In this document: positions 56,728-64,000 of the stretch, one piece after another | Layout: every line of letters begins with the position of its first letter | Position numbering within the stretch: the stretch's first letter is position 1 | DNA from: an uncultured Lachnospiraceae bacterium | Lineage (GTDB): Bacteria > Bacillota > Clostridia > Lachnospirales > Lachnospiraceae | Assembly (NCBI GenBank): GCA_910586615.1 | Contig: CAJUJP010000002.1 | Location: 1-64,000, forward strand | Length of the DNA stretch: 64,000 bases | Direction of reading: 5' to 3' | Translations under genes and position numbers: made by a program | Notes under the pieces: generated by a model | What the model was told of the DNA's origin: nothing | What the model saw: the letters and a program-made list of their open reading frames with translations, nothing else | The model's database searches: none

Positions 56728-57260
56728 TTTCAAAGACATACGGCGATGCATTATTTGAGCTTGCGGTAGAGGAAGATAAAGTAGATGTATTATTAGGGGA
56801 AATCACACAGCTTCAGGAAGTGCTTGCAGCCAATGAGGAATTCGGCAGGCTGATGAATCATCCGAAGATCATCAAGGAAGAGAAGCTTCAGGTTGCCAGA
56901 AATGTATTCGGAGGCAGAGTATCCGAGGAACTGCTGGGATTTTTCACAATTATCATTTCCAAAGACCGCTACAGGGATATCGATGCGATTCTGGACTATT
57001 TTATTGCGGAAGTCAAGAGATATAAGGGAATCGGGGTGGCTACAGTGACTACAGCGGTTCCGCTTAAGGACGACCAGTGCAAAAAGATAGAACAGAGACT
57101 GCTCGATACGACAGAGTACGCGAAGATGGAAATGCATTATAATCTTGACCAGTCCCTGATCGGCGGTATGGTAATCCGTATCGGCGACAGAGTAGTGGAC
57201 AGCAGCATTAAGACAAAGCTTAGTGAACTGCAGAAAGATCTGCTGAAAATCCAGATCTGA
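56715..57260 (+). CDS. atpH: ATP synthase subunit delta (AtpH)
   Basis: Delta caps the F1 head and binds subunit b. The 181 aa show SKTYGDALFELAVEEDKVDVLLGEITQLQEVLAANEEFGRLMNHPKI at the N-terminus. The typical C-terminal segment is YNLDQSLIGGMVIRIGDRVVDSSIKTKLSELQKDL. It overlaps atpF. A degraded copy of the 140-bp palindromic repeat lies between this gene and atpA, making the usual tight junction 177 bases long. Confidence 0.94.
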   Translation: MAKLISKTYGDALFELAVEEDKVDVLLGEITQLQEVLAANEEFGRLMNHPKIIKEEKLQVARNVFGGRVSEELLGFFTIIISKDRYRDIDAILDYFIAEVKRYKGIGVATVTTAVPLKDDQCKKIEQRLLDTTEYAKMEMHYNLDQSLIGGMVIRIGDRVVDSSIKTKLSELQKDLLKIQI

Positions 57261-57294
57261 CGGACGTAAGGTTAAAGAGACGGAGAAGGCATAA

Positions 57295-57406
57295 GTTACA
57301 GTTCAGACTTATGACAGATCCGTAAGTTATACAGGCGCCGGAATGCGGATTCGAGGCATTTTGTGCGCAGCAGGCGTGACAGAGAAGCCGCAGGCGGAAC
57401 TGTTAC
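57295..57406. repeat. Degraded palindromic repeat (copy A3) inside the atp operon
   Basis: GTTACAGTTCAG at the left and GAACTGTTAC at the right are the element ends. The right 70 bases align with A1 in the same orientation, with several substitutions. The left internal hairpin is partly deleted, so the length is 112 bases. Confidence 0.8.
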
Positions 57407-57437
57407 AAAAATTAAAGAAGAAAGGTGCGTATGATCC

Positions 57438-58952
57438 ATGAATTTAAGACCAGAAGAGATCAGTTCAGTCATTAAGGATCAAATAAAGAGATATGCCGCG
57501 GATCTGGAAGTATCCGATGTAGGTACGGTTATTCAGGTTGCCGACGGTATTGCTCGTGTGCACGGACTTGAGAATGCCATGCAGGGAGAGCTGCTGGAGT
57601 TCCCCGGCGAAGTTTACGGTATGGTACTTAACCTGGAGGAAGACAATGTTGGTGCGGTTCTTCTCGGAAGCCAGCACAACATTAACGAGGGAGATATCGT
57701 AAAGACTACGGGACGAGTGGTAGAAGTTCCTGCCGGCGACTGCATGCTGGGACGTGTTGTAAATGCCCTTGGCCAGCCTATTGACGGCAAGGGACCGATT
57801 CAGACTGATAAATATCGTAAGATTGAGAGAGTGGCATCCGGTGTCATCACGAGAAAATCCGTAGATACACCGCTGCAGACGGGTATCAAGGCAATTGACT
57901 CCATGGTTCCGATCGGAAGAGGCCAGAGAGAGTTGATCATCGGCGACAGACAGACCGGTAAGACGGCGATTGCCATTGATACGATCATTAACCAGAAGGG
58001 CCAGGGTGTAAAATGTATCTATGTTGCCATAGGTCAGAAAGCATCTACGGTTGCTTCTATTGTGAAAACATTGACAGAGTACGGTGCAATGGCATATACC
58101 ACGGTAGTTGCCGCAACAGCCAGTGAGCTTGCGCCGTTACAGTATATTGCGCCTTATGCCGGCTGTGCGATCGGCGAAGAGTGGATGGAGAACGGTGAAG
58201 ACGTTCTGGTTGTGTACGATGACCTGAGCAAACATGCTACTGCATATCGTACCCTCTCTTTGCTGCTCAAGAGACCGCCGGGACGTGAGGCTTATCCGGG
58301 TGATGTATTCTATCTGCATTCCAGACTGTTAGAGCGTGCAGCGCGAATGAATGAAGAATACGGCGGCGGATCCCTGACTGCGCTTCCGATCATCGAGACA
58401 CAGGCGGGCGATGTATCCGCATATATTCCGACCAACGTAATTTCCATTACGGACGGTCAGATCTATCTGGAGACTGAGATGTTCAATTCGGGCTTCAGAC
58501 CGGCTGTTAACGCAGGTCTGTCTGTATCCCGTGTGGGTGGTGCCGCACAGATCAAGGCCATGAAGAAGATTGCAGCGCCTATCCGTACAGAGCTTGCACA
58601 GTATCGTGAGCTTGCAGCGTTCTCACAGTTTGGTTCCGAGCTGGATGCCGATACAAAGGAGAAGCTGGCACAGGGCGAGCGTATCAAAGAGATTCTTAAA
58701 CAGCCTCAGTACCAGCCCATGCCGGTACAGTATCAGGTAATCATCATTTTTGTGGTGACCAACAAATATCTGCTGGATGTTCCGGTTGACGATATCACGA
58801 GATTTGAGCAGGAATTTTTCGAGTTTCTGGATACCAAATATCCTGAGATTCCGAATACCATCATTCAGACCAGGGAGATTTCCGGGGAGACAGATGCGGC
58901 GCTCAGGAAAGCGATCGACGAGTTTAAGGCACAGTTCAAACCAATGGGCTGA
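57438..58952 (+). CDS. atpA: ATP synthase subunit alpha (AtpA)
   Basis: Alpha is the non-catalytic nucleotide-binding subunit of the F1 hexamer. The 504 aa begin with the delta-binding N-terminus (MNLRPEEISSVIKDQIKRYAADLEVSDVGTVIQVADGIARVHGLENAMQGELLEFP). Walker A is GDRQTGKTAIA, and the signature PAVNAGLSVSRVGGAAQ is present. Length is standard. An aaaggtg site lies before the ATG. Confidence 0.97.
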   Translation: MNLRPEEISSVIKDQIKRYAADLEVSDVGTVIQVADGIARVHGLENAMQGELLEFPGEVYGMVLNLEEDNVGAVLLGSQHNINEGDIVKTTGRVVEVPAGDCMLGRVVNALGQPIDGKGPIQTDKYRKIERVASGVITRKSVDTPLQTGIKAIDSMVPIGRGQRELIIGDRQTGKTAIAIDTIINQKGQGVKCIYVAIGQKASTVASIVKTLTEYGAMAYTTVVAATASELAPLQYIAPYAGCAIGEEWMENGEDVLVVYDDLSKHATAYRTLSLLLKRPPGREAYPGDVFYLHSRLLERAARMNEEYGGGSLTALPIIETQAGDVSAYIPTNVISITDGQIYLETEMFNSGFRPAVNAGLSVSRVGGAAQIKAMKKIAAPIRTELAQYRELAAFSQFGSELDADTKEKLAQGERIKEILKQPQYQPMPVQYQVIIIFVVTNKYLLDVPVDDITRFEQEFFEFLDTKYPEIPNTIIQTREISGETDAALRKAIDEFKAQFKPMG

Positions 58953-58980
58953 TTCATAACAGAAAGTAGAAGGTGACGCT

Positions 58981-59844
58981 ATGGCCTCAATGAGAGACAT
59001 TAAAAGGCGTAAAGGCAGTATTCAGAGTACTCAGCAGATTACCAAAGCCATGAAACTTGTTTCTACTGTAAAGCTTCAGAGGGCAAAACAGCGTGCAGAA
59101 CAGTCGAAAGCGTATTTTAACTGTATGTATGAAACGGTGACTTCCATGCTTGCCCGGACGGGGAATCTGAACCATCCTTATCTGCGGTCGGGAGAAAACG
59201 GAAAGAAAGCAGTGATCGTGATCACCTCCAACAGAGGTCTTGCCGGCGGCTATAATTCCAATGTCATCAAGCTGATCACCAGGGGAAGCTTTAAGAAGGA
59301 AGAACTGGCGGTCTATGCGATCGGTAAGAAGGGTAAGGATGCGTTACAGCGTTACGGGTATGATATCGTAGAGGAAAATTCGGACATCATCGAGGAGCCT
59401 TCCTATGTGGATGCCATGGCTCTCAGCAACAGACTGCTGAAATCCTATGCGGAGGGAGAGATCGGTGAGATCTATCTGGCGTATACAGGATTCAAGAATA
59501 CGGTGGTGCACGAACCGAAGCTTTTGAAGCTCCTGCCGGTGGATGTTTCCGACAGAAAGGGAGCGGCAGAGGACACCGGAAGCAAGGCGATGATGAACTT
59601 TGAACCGGAGGACGAGGAAGCACTCGACATGATCATACCGAAGTATGTTACCAGCCTGATCTACGGCGGTCTGGTGGAGGCATCCGCCAGTGAGAACGGT
59701 GCGAGAATGCAGGCGATGGATTCCGCTACGAGCAATGCTGAGGAAATGATAGATCATTTATCACTGATGTACAACAGAGCACGTCAGGGATCTATTACGC
59801 AGGAATTAACAGAGATTATCGCGGGTGCAAATGCAATCTCATAA
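58981..59844 (+). CDS. atpG: ATP synthase subunit gamma (AtpG)
   Basis: Gamma is the central rotor shaft. The 287 aa start MASMRDIKRRKGSIQSTQQITKAMKLVSTVKLQRAKQRAE and end MDSATSNAEEMIDHLSLMYNRARQGSITQELTEIIAGANAIS, the paired helices of the shaft. A Rossmann-like central domain (AVIVITSNRGLAGGYNSNVIK) lies between them. The start has an agaaggtg site. It is in normal operon position. Confidence 0.96.
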   Translation: MASMRDIKRRKGSIQSTQQITKAMKLVSTVKLQRAKQRAEQSKAYFNCMYETVTSMLARTGNLNHPYLRSGENGKKAVIVITSNRGLAGGYNSNVIKLITRGSFKKEELAVYAIGKKGKDALQRYGYDIVEENSDIIEEPSYVDAMALSNRLLKSYAEGEIGEIYLAYTGFKNTVVHEPKLLKLLPVDVSDRKGAAEDTGSKAMMNFEPEDEEALDMIIPKYVTSLIYGGLVEASASENGARMQAMDSATSNAEEMIDHLSLMYNRARQGSITQELTEIIAGANAIS

Positions 59845-59886
59845 TATGGAGCAGCACCTGAATAATATGAGCGAAAGGAAAAAGAG

Positions 59887-61284
59887 ATGGCAGAAGTAAA
59901 GACAAGTGAAAATCTTGGTAAGATCACTCAGATCATCGGTGCCGTTTTGGATATCAAATTTTCGGCGGGAAATCTTCCGGAGATCAACGATGCGATCAAA
60001 ATCCCGTTAAAAGGGGATGGAGAATTGGTCGTGGAAGTGTCCCAGCATCTGGGTGACGATACCGTAAGATGTATCGCTATGGGTTCTACCGACGGACTTG
60101 TAAGGGGTATGGATGCGATCACAACAGGCGCTCCCATTACGGTTCCCGTTGGTGAAAATACATTAGGGCGTATCTTTAACGTTCTCGGGCAGCCGATCGA
60201 TAACATCCCGGCGCCTACGGATGTGTCCTATGAGCCGATTCACAGACCTGCTCCGAAATTTGAAGAGCAGGCTACCGAGACAGAACTTTTGGAGACAGGT
60301 ATCAAGGTCGTTGACCTGCTGTGTCCTTATCAGAAGGGTGGAAAAATCGGTCTGTTCGGCGGTGCCGGTGTAGGTAAGACCGTTTTGATCCAGGAATTGA
60401 TCCGAAACATCGCGACAGAGCACGGCGGATATTCCGTATTTACCGGTGTAGGTGAGCGTACCAGAGAGGGTAACGACCTGTACCATGAAATGAGAGAATC
60501 AGGCGTTATTGATAAGACGACCATGGTGTTCGGACAGATGAACGAGCCTCCGGGAGCAAGAATGAGAGTGGGCCTTACAGGTCTGACCATGGCAGAGTAT
60601 TTCCGTGATAAGGGCGGTAAGGATGTGCTGTTATTCATCGACAATATTTTCCGTTTCACGCAGGCAGGTTCCGAGGTTTCCGCGCTGCTGGGACGTATGC
60701 CTTCGGCGGTAGGATATCAGCCTACGCTGCAGACGGAGATGGGTGCTCTGCAGGAGCGTATCACATCCACCAAGAGCGGTTCCATCACATCTGTTCAGGC
60801 AGTATATGTGCCGGCGGATGACCTGACTGACCCGGCGCCGGCGACAACCTTTGCCCACCTGGATGCGACCACGGTATTGTCCAGATCTATCGTGGAACTT
60901 GGTATCTATCCGGCAGTGGATCCGTTGGAGTCCACATCCAGAATTCTTGATCCGAGAATCGTCGGACAGGAACATTATGAAGTTGCCAGAGGCGTTCAGG
61001 AGATTCTGCAGAAATATAAGGAATTACAGGATATCATTGCTATTCTCGGTATGGATGAGCTTTCCGAGGAGGATAAACTGGTGGTTTCCCGTGCGAGAAA
61101 GGTACAGAGATTCCTGTCTCAGCCGTTCTTCGTTGCAGGTCAGTTTACCGGACTGGAAGGCAAGTATGTGCCGATCGCCGAGACGATCCGCGGCTTCAAG
61201 GAGATTCTGGAAGGCAAGCACGACGATGTTCCGGAAAGTCATTTCTTGAATGCAGGAAGCATAGACGACGTACTCGCCCGGTAA
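59887..61284 (+). CDS. atpD: ATP synthase subunit beta (AtpD)
   Basis: Beta is the catalytic subunit of F1. The 465 aa include Walker A GGAGVGKTVLIQELI, the catalytic glutamate region GVGERTREGNDLYHEM, Walker B DVLLFIDNIFRF, and the DELSEED-loop equivalent GMDELSEEDKLVV. Length and order are standard. The start follows cgaaaggaaaaag. Confidence 0.98.
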   Translation: MAEVKTSENLGKITQIIGAVLDIKFSAGNLPEINDAIKIPLKGDGELVVEVSQHLGDDTVRCIAMGSTDGLVRGMDAITTGAPITVPVGENTLGRIFNVLGQPIDNIPAPTDVSYEPIHRPAPKFEEQATETELLETGIKVVDLLCPYQKGGKIGLFGGAGVGKTVLIQELIRNIATEHGGYSVFTGVGERTREGNDLYHEMRESGVIDKTTMVFGQMNEPPGARMRVGLTGLTMAEYFRDKGGKDVLLFIDNIFRFTQAGSEVSALLGRMPSAVGYQPTLQTEMGALQERITSTKSGSITSVQAVYVPADDLTDPAPATTFAHLDATTVLSRSIVELGIYPAVDPLESTSRILDPRIVGQEHYEVARGVQEILQKYKELQDIIAILGMDELSEEDKLVVSRARKVQRFLSQPFFVAGQFTGLEGKYVPIAETIRGFKEILEGKHDDVPESHFLNAGSIDDVLAR

Positions 61285-61311
61285 GCGGGTTCGCAAGGGA
61301 GCAGGTAGCAT

Positions 61312-61722
61312 ATGGCTGATGATAACAGAAATTTTACATTAAAGATCATTACACCGGACAGAGTTTTCTATGAAGAGGAAGTGTCCATGGTGGAATTCAA
61401 TACGGTGGAGGGAGAAGTCGGTATCTATAAGGACCATATTCCGATGACCATGATTATCGCCCCGGGGATTTTGACGATTACCCAGGGAGACGAGGTTAAG
61501 GAAGCGGCATTACATGCCGGATTTACCGAGGTTCTTCCTGATAAAGTGACGATTCTCGCAGAGATTATAGAGTGGCCGTCGGAGATCGACCTGACCCGTG
61601 CCGAGGAAGCGAAGTCGCGTGCCGAGGAGAGGATCAGAGAACATGCGCCCGGAACCGATATGAACAGGGCAGAATTGTCTTTGAGACGTGCGGTAGCCAG
61701 AATAGAGGCTGTCCACAATTAA
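61312..61722 (+). CDS. atpC: ATP synthase subunit epsilon (AtpC)
   Basis: Epsilon sits at the foot of the rotor and can inhibit ATP hydrolysis. The 136 aa contain the N-terminal beta sandwich (FTLKIITPDRVFYEEEVSMVEFNTVEGEVGIYKDHIPMT) and the C-terminal helical hairpin (EIDLTRAEEAKSRAEERIREHAPGTDMNRAELSLRRAVARIEAV). It is the last gene of the operon, followed by a strong terminator. Confidence 0.95.
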   Translation: MADDNRNFTLKIITPDRVFYEEEVSMVEFNTVEGEVGIYKDHIPMTMIIAPGILTITQGDEVKEAALHAGFTEVLPDKVTILAEIIEWPSEIDLTRAEEAKSRAEERIREHAPGTDMNRAELSLRRAVARIEAVHN

Positions 61723-61741
61723 ATAACATATGTATTGTATT

Positions 61742-61772
61742 AAAAGGGCGGTGTGAAATCCGCCCTTTTTTA
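61742..61772 (+). terminator. Terminator of the atp operon
   Basis: AAAAGGGCGG (61742-61751) and CCGCCCTTTT (61760-61769) form a perfect 10-bp stem with a tgtgaaat loop, and more T residues follow. Confidence 0.96.
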
Positions 61773-61797
61773 GGTATAGGAAATTCCTTCGGATTTA

Positions 61798-61840
61798 CGA
61801 GGCTGCGAAGCAGATCTCGCAAACGAGCTATACTCGTTTT
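61798..61840. repeat. Solo double-hairpin related to the 65-bp array (copy B6)
   Basis: CGAGGCTGCgaaGCAGATCTCG (61798-61819) repeats the first hairpin of the array units with compensated stem bases. It is followed by AAACGAG-ctata-CTCGTTT (about 61821-61838) in the place of the second hairpin. The element lies behind the atp terminator, as copy B5 lies behind that of rpsR. Confidence 0.6.
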
Positions 61841-61901
61841 TTGTTCGCGTCTCACGGAAAGCTGCATATGATAGAATAAAAAGATGAGGAATTGGTGCAG
61901 C

Positions 61902-62276
61902 ATGAATCAATCCAGAATCCTGCCCTTCTATATGGCCTATCCGCTTCCGATGTATTATCAGCAGGAAGACAGCGTGACAAGGGACTTGGAATATTTACAG
62001 CAGATGTATCCTGCAGAGGCGAAAAAATACCAGAGGATTATAGCGGAGACGCTGGATCGTATTGATTATGAAGGAAGCATGATCTATGATGAATATCCGG
62101 ATAAATGGCAGATTTACAGGCTCACGCAGGCAATAGTAGACAAAATCGTAAATGCCGGGGAGGAACAGCAGTCTGATGCGTACCGCAGCCGGACGACAGA
62201 GTTTGTCCAGGTGCTTTTATCTTATGAAATCTACAGAAAACGTCATTCCAACCGCAATGGAATCTTAAAATTTTAG
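61902..62276 (+). CDS. Unknown 124-aa protein
   Basis: I recognise no family. The ATG at 61902 is preferred (gagga lies 12 bases upstream) over one at 61884 with no site. The sequence MNQSRILPFYMAYPLPMYYQQEDSVTRDLEYLQQMYPAEAKKYQRIIAETLDRIDYEGSMIYDEYPDKWQIYRLTQAIVDKIVNAG is soluble, rich in Tyr and acidic residues, and mostly helical. It has no Cys and no membrane span. The Pro/Tyr-rich N-terminus followed by a helical bundle could mark a small spore or adaptor protein, but this is speculation. It precedes a methyltransferase gene. Confidence 0.75.
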   Translation: MNQSRILPFYMAYPLPMYYQQEDSVTRDLEYLQQMYPAEAKKYQRIIAETLDRIDYEGSMIYDEYPDKWQIYRLTQAIVDKIVNAGEEQQSDAYRSRTTEFVQVLLSYEIYRKRHSNRNGILKF

Positions 62277-62432
62277 TTGTGGTTTTCCTGTAATCTTATT
62301 AAAATAGAAGCAGAGTCTTTTCACAAGGCAGCATGTAAAAACAATCCAGTGTATGCAGAGCAATGCACCAGGGAAGATAACACAGAACTTACGCTGTCAA
62401 AAGTCAGTTTGAACGAAGAAAGAAAAAATAAG

Positions 62433-63605
62433 ATGGAAAAACAGCTTACAGAACTTTTGAAAGATACTGTGGATGACGGTCTTTACCAGATCATCCTGAG
62501 TAACCCCCGCATCAAAGACGGGGTATTCAAGATTAAAATAAGGTCTGTTATGGTAAAAGGAAAGCTCCTTTTCCAACAGACCAGATATGACGGGACAAAG
62601 GTATTTCATGAGAATCTGGACAGAGACAGCGTGATTTGCAGCGTTGATGAAATGCTGGCAGGAACTTTCCGACAGTGCGAGGTATCCCATAAAGGCTGTA
62701 AGGCTGTGGTACTGGTCAGCAAGAAGGGAAAGATGACCGTCAGCAGAAAACAGATCGAAAGCGCAGAGCCGGCCGCGGAAGCCGGCCGCGGGATGACTCT
62801 GGCGCATAACAGAAAGAAAAGATATATTCTGGAAGAAGGAATCCCGGTTCCCTTCCTGGTGGATCTGGGCGTGCAGACGAAAGAAGGCAGGATTGTAAAC
62901 GCCCGTTATGATAAGTTTAAGCAGATTAACCGTTTTCTGGAATTTATCGAGGATATTCTGCCAACACTCTCAGAAGAGAATACTGTGCATATTCTGGACT
63001 TTGGCTGCGGCAAATCCTATCTGACCTTTGCCATGTATTATTATCTGCACGACTTGAAAGGATATGATGTGGAGATCACAGGGCTGGATCTGAAGGAAGA
63101 TGTGATTCTGAAATGTAATGATCTGAGCCGGAAATACGGATATGACAAACTATGCTTTATCCAGGGCGATATTGCGGAATATGAAGGACAGGGCAAGGTG
63201 GATATGGTAGTGACACTGCATGCCTGTGATACTGCCACCGACTATGCTCTTGCCAAGGCTGTCGCATGGGATGCGAAAGTGATCCTTTCAGTCCCCTGCT
63301 GTCAGCATGAGGTAAACGGACAGATCTGCGCCAGGGAACTTGCGCCGGTTTTCAGGTATGGTATCATTAAAGAACGCATCTCGGCGCTGGTTACAGATGC
63401 CGTGCGTGCGAACCTGCTGGAAACGGCAGGCTATGAGACGAATATTCTGGAATTTATTGATATGGAACATACACCGAAGAACCTGCTGATACGCGCCGTG
63501 AAAAAAAGAAGCGGCAGTATGCGCAGACAGCAGGAAAGCGGACAGACGATCGATGATGTGATGGAGTTTTTGCACATTGATCCGACTTTAAAGAGGTTAT
63601 TATGA
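62433..63605 (+). CDS. Class I SAM-dependent methyltransferase
   Basis: The ATG at 62433 gives 390 aa; longer upstream frames start in a poor region. The first 170 residues form a separate domain (MEKQLTELLKDTVDDGLYQIILSNPRIKDGVFKIKIRSVMVKGKLLFQQTRYDGTKVFHENL). The Rossmann methyltransferase domain follows, with motif I VHILDFGCGKSYLTFAMYYYL, the acidic ribose contact ITGLDLKED, and VVTLHACDTATDYALAKAV. The HACDTATD motif relates it to GSTCD/METTL25-like methyltransferases. The substrate, perhaps an RNA, is unknown. Its stop overlaps the next start (ATGA). Confidence 0.85.
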   Translation: MEKQLTELLKDTVDDGLYQIILSNPRIKDGVFKIKIRSVMVKGKLLFQQTRYDGTKVFHENLDRDSVICSVDEMLAGTFRQCEVSHKGCKAVVLVSKKGKMTVSRKQIESAEPAAEAGRGMTLAHNRKKRYILEEGIPVPFLVDLGVQTKEGRIVNARYDKFKQINRFLEFIEDILPTLSEENTVHILDFGCGKSYLTFAMYYYLHDLKGYDVEITGLDLKEDVILKCNDLSRKYGYDKLCFIQGDIAEYEGQGKVDMVVTLHACDTATDYALAKAVAWDAKVILSVPCCQHEVNGQICARELAPVFRYGIIKERISALVTDAVRANLLETAGYETNILEFIDMEHTPKNLLIRAVKKRSGSMRRQQESGQTIDDVMEFLHIDPTLKRLL

Positions 63606-64000
63606 AAAAAGCGATCATAAAGGGTGTTTTGCTTGGTCTTATCTTTGCGGCGGCATTGATGGTGATCAGCGCGGTGATGAATCAGGGAAATACCGATATG
63701 ACAACTGAAATGGGAGAAGCGTCTTTTCCGGTGCTGTCGATGTCTGTGAGCGGACACAGCGTCAACAGTCTGCATGGCTACGCAGACAGTATGAACAGTG
63801 CTTATCTGAGGGACACACTTCAGCCCGTGGGAAGTGACAGAAAGATTGATGTGCGGCTGGATACCTACGGGAGAGAGATCGGGCAGATCGGTTTTGAGGT
63901 GCGCAGCCTGAACGGGGACAGGCTTGTGGAGAGCACAGATGTACAAGAGTATACACAGGATGAGGATGCTATTGATTTCAGCATTACATTGAAGGATCTG
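63602..64000 (+). CDS. Membrane-anchored protein, incomplete at window end
   Basis: The ATG overlaps the stop of the methyltransferase gene. The visible 133 residues start MKKAIIKGVLLGLIFAAALMVISAVMN, a signal anchor. An extracytoplasmic region follows, beginning with GNTDMTTEMGEASFPVLSMSVSGHSVNSLHGYADSMNSAYLRDTLQPVGSDRKIDVRLDTYG, with regular short strands. No family is recognised, and the rest lies outside the window. Confidence 0.75.
   Translation, partial: MKKAIIKGVLLGLIFAAALMVISAVMNQGNTDMTTEMGEASFPVLSMSVSGHSVNSLHGYADSMNSAYLRDTLQPVGSDRKIDVRLDTYGREIGQIGFEVRSLNGDRLVESTDVQEYTQDEDAIDFSITLKDL

Overview
The window is a contiguous chromosome segment of about 50% GC from a low-to-mid GC Gram-positive bacterium. 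It is most likely a motile, spore-forming member of the Lachnospiraceae (Clostridia). This is an inference from the gene order mbl-flhO-flhP, the spore-type wall hydrolases (CwlD-like, SleB-like), fermentative pyruvate formate-lyase, the F-type ATP synthase and aggagg ribosome binding sites throughout. No tRNA, rRNA, CRISPR array, prophage or intact insertion sequence was seen.

Layout. 1-373: AT-rich remnant of a DUF1016-type nuclease gene, with a hairpin at the window edge. 587-5701: nucleotide excision repair genes uvrB and uvrA. 5.7-7.0 kb: low-complexity DNA and a repeat-rich unknown protein. 7.1-10.7 kb: Mbl-type actin gene with the flagellar rod genes flhO, flhP and a rod-binding protein. 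10.9-15.8 kb: recD2, comF, yvyF and two unknown membrane proteins. 15.9-19.8 kb: cdaA-cdaR-glmM (c-di-AMP synthesis and peptidoglycan precursor) and HPr. 19.9-22.7 kb: leuA, a sirtuin and DUF951. 22.9-28.4 kb: rpsF-ssb-rpsR, then gdpP-rplI-dnaB. 28.5-29.2 kb: a MerR-type regulator. 29.4-33.9 kb, minus strand: pyruvate formate-lyase region with activase and ferredoxin. 34.2-46.3 kb: a redox-disulfide protein, then nucleoside import (BMP lipoprotein plus ABC transporter) and salvage (udp, deoC, cdd, deoB, punA) with a Crp/Fnr regulator. 46.4-53.9 kb: mecA, a GH18 protein, a CwlD-like amidase, a threonylcarbamoyl-AMP synthase, rpiB, a SleB-like hydrolase and DUF402. 54.2-61.7 kb: complete F1Fo ATP synthase operon. 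61.9-64.0 kb: unknown protein, SAM methyltransferase and a membrane-anchored protein cut by the window end.

How they work together. CdaA, CdaR and GdpP give both sides of c-di-AMP turnover. The nucleoside block imports nucleosides, phosphorolyses them and channels deoxyribose and ribose phosphates to central metabolism through DeoB, DeoC and RpiB. PFL, PflA and ferredoxin form one anaerobic pyruvate module. Subunit c of the ATP synthase carries residues typical of Na+ binding.

The most unusual region is 29.4-33.9 kb. Pyruvate formate-lyase is split exactly between its catalytic body (679 aa) and its glycyl-radical domain (79 aa). Between them sits a 68-aa Cys-bearing ORF that resembles the first half of the radical domain. 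The leader of pflA carries four tandem 65-bp double-hairpin units. A family of about 140-bp palindromic repeats with GTAACAGTTCAG-type ends occurs in full, degraded and minimal forms at five places, including inside the atp operon.
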